A stretch of 64,000 nucleotides of DNA from assembly GCA_964586235.1 (NCBI GenBank), contig CAZPIO010000019.1, positions 14,691 to 78,690 on the forward strand, written 5' to 3'. Of this stretch, positions 63,539 through 64,000 are shown one piece after another. The notes beneath the pieces are model-generated. The model saw only the letters and a program-made list of their open reading frames with translations, did not search any database and was not told the DNA's origin. The position numbers and the translations under genes are program-made. The DNA comes from JAUCQB01 sp964586235. Its GTDB lineage: Bacteria; Planctomycetota; Phycisphaerae; UBA1845; PWPN01. Each line of letters begins with the position of its first letter. Position 1 is the stretch's first letter.

Positions 63539-63945
63539 GCCGATTCTGGGTTGGACTTGTAGCCGTCTTGCCAAGTCACCGTTTTCGAAGGTGTTTCACC
63601 GTGAATCGCTTGCCGATCTCGGTAGTTGGCGATGACTTTGGGAAAGGAAATGGTCAGAACTCACGGAGCCGGGTTGTCTCGGCTAGATTCACCCCACTTC
63701 CACCGGCCCGCCGTCGTTCAGGGTGTCCGCTTAATTAACCCCATCTACGCGCCGCTGGGGCGGCGTGTCATGATGGGGGCATGATCACGAGAAGAACCTC
63801 AGCGGATCCCGCACCATATGGCTTTGACTGCCTTACGAGTTGAAGGAGCGACTACAAGATTACTACAAGAAACTGCCGCGATCTGCGAGCATCTGGACCA
63901 ACTTAACTTGTTGTAAAGTCAGTAGTTGTGTTTCAAGATGTCTAA
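63539..63945. other. Intergenic stretch before the tRNA fragment
   Basis: About 400 bp. A hairpin CGCCGC/GCGGCG with loop TGGG lies near 63750-63772. A minus-strand reading from the tRNA fragment into this stretch shows no T-loop (GGTTCGAATCC-like) or acceptor complement, so the missing tRNA half is not here. No accepted gene is present. Confidence 0.45.
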
Positions 63946-63984
63946 TTAGGAAACCGGTGCTCTATCCTACTGAGCTACGGGCGC
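63946..63984 (-). tRNA. 5' half of tRNA-Arg(CCT), truncated after the anticodon loop
   Basis: On the minus strand, 63984 down to 63946 reads acceptor strand GCGCCCG, TA, a D arm (GCTC AGTAGGATA GAGC), A, anticodon stem CCGGT and loop TTCCTAA with anticodon CCT (63950-63948). The next bases (TTAGAC) cannot pair as the 3' anticodon strand (ACCGG expected), and no T-arm or CGGGCGC acceptor complement follows within 300 bp. Therefore only the first 39 nucleotides of tRNA-Arg(CCT) are present. No group I intron core was recognised in the adjoining sequence. Confidence 0.7.
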
Positions 63985-64000
63985 TGGTTGTTCACTGCAC

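Noticed and set aside
63700..63945. Group I intron in the tRNA-Arg(CCT) anticodon loop
   Set aside because: Such introns exist in bacterial tRNA-Arg(CCT), but the adjoining 250 bases show no P7/G-site-like core and no 3' exon with T-loop, so a broken tRNA is the better reading.
1..64000. CRISPR array or cas genes
   Set aside because: I found no regularly spaced direct repeats and no Cas-like proteins. The only sizeable direct repeat is the 721-bp pair within the giant gene.

Overview
The window looks like part of a planctomycete chromosome. The strongest clue is the N-terminal LEPR-XLL sorting motif (LEPRVLLSA) on a roughly 2,660-residue surface protein that also carries a dockerin-like segment. 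Next to it are a thrombospondin-type-3 protein, a truncated SecA, and M50-peptidase and HlyD-type proteins. GC content is high, start codons are mostly ATG or GTG, and many stop/start codons overlap (ATGA). There is no CRISPR array, rRNA gene, recognisable integrase or transposase in the window.

Region 1 (1-15,659) is a defence-type island. It opens with the tail of a SAVED-domain effector and a CD-NTase (a CBASS pair cut by the window edge), followed by a DUF1156 DNA methylase, a small protein, and a DUF499 ATPase with a Swt1-like HEPN N-terminus. A clear sigma-70-like promoter and a perfect 20-bp palindrome then precede a small HTH protein. After that comes a compact five-gene operon that I regard as the best candidate for a poorly described system: SIS-HAD fusion, phosphoribosyltransferase-like protein, ORC/Cdc6-like P-loop ATPase, an unrecognised protein and a PfkB sugar kinase.

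Region 2 (16,313-44,900) is accessory, mobile-element-like gene content: DUF932, SF2 helicase, a zinc-ribbon miniprotein, GHKL ATPase, DUF2958, YkgJ-like Cys cluster, CobS-like AAA ATPase and CobT-like VWA protein, ArdC, RadC-type JAMM protein, DUF123 GIY-YIG protein, radical SAM protein, ADP-ribosylglycohydrolase with a dual-specificity phosphatase, and several unknowns. A McrBC-like pair (McrB-like AAA with a coiled coil, plus a DUF2357 PD-(D/E)XK nuclease) sits on the opposite strand between the CobS-like and CobT-like genes. Many genes here are preceded by GC-rich hairpins just upstream of their ribosome-binding sites, and two of these leaders share an identical 14-base loop/stem segment.

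Region 3 (45,646-63,538) looks like a surface-protein export locus: DUF3467, a GAF-domain/HlyD fusion, a PqqD-like/M50 peptidase/HlyD fusion and a short SecA in one operon, then the giant LEPR-XLL protein (metzincin motif, FN3/Ig-like repeats, PHP-type metallohydrolase domain, PKD and dockerin-like segments), a secreted thrombospondin-type-3 protein with a possibly cohesin-like N-terminal domain, and another HlyD-type adaptor. The giant gene contains a 100-N scaffold gap. The gap flanks share an exact 55-base overlap, and joining on that overlap restores one open reading frame, so the gap is probably artificial.

The window ends with the 5' half of a tRNA-Arg(CCT) on the minus strand, broken exactly after the anticodon loop. 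This is a possible element attachment junction.
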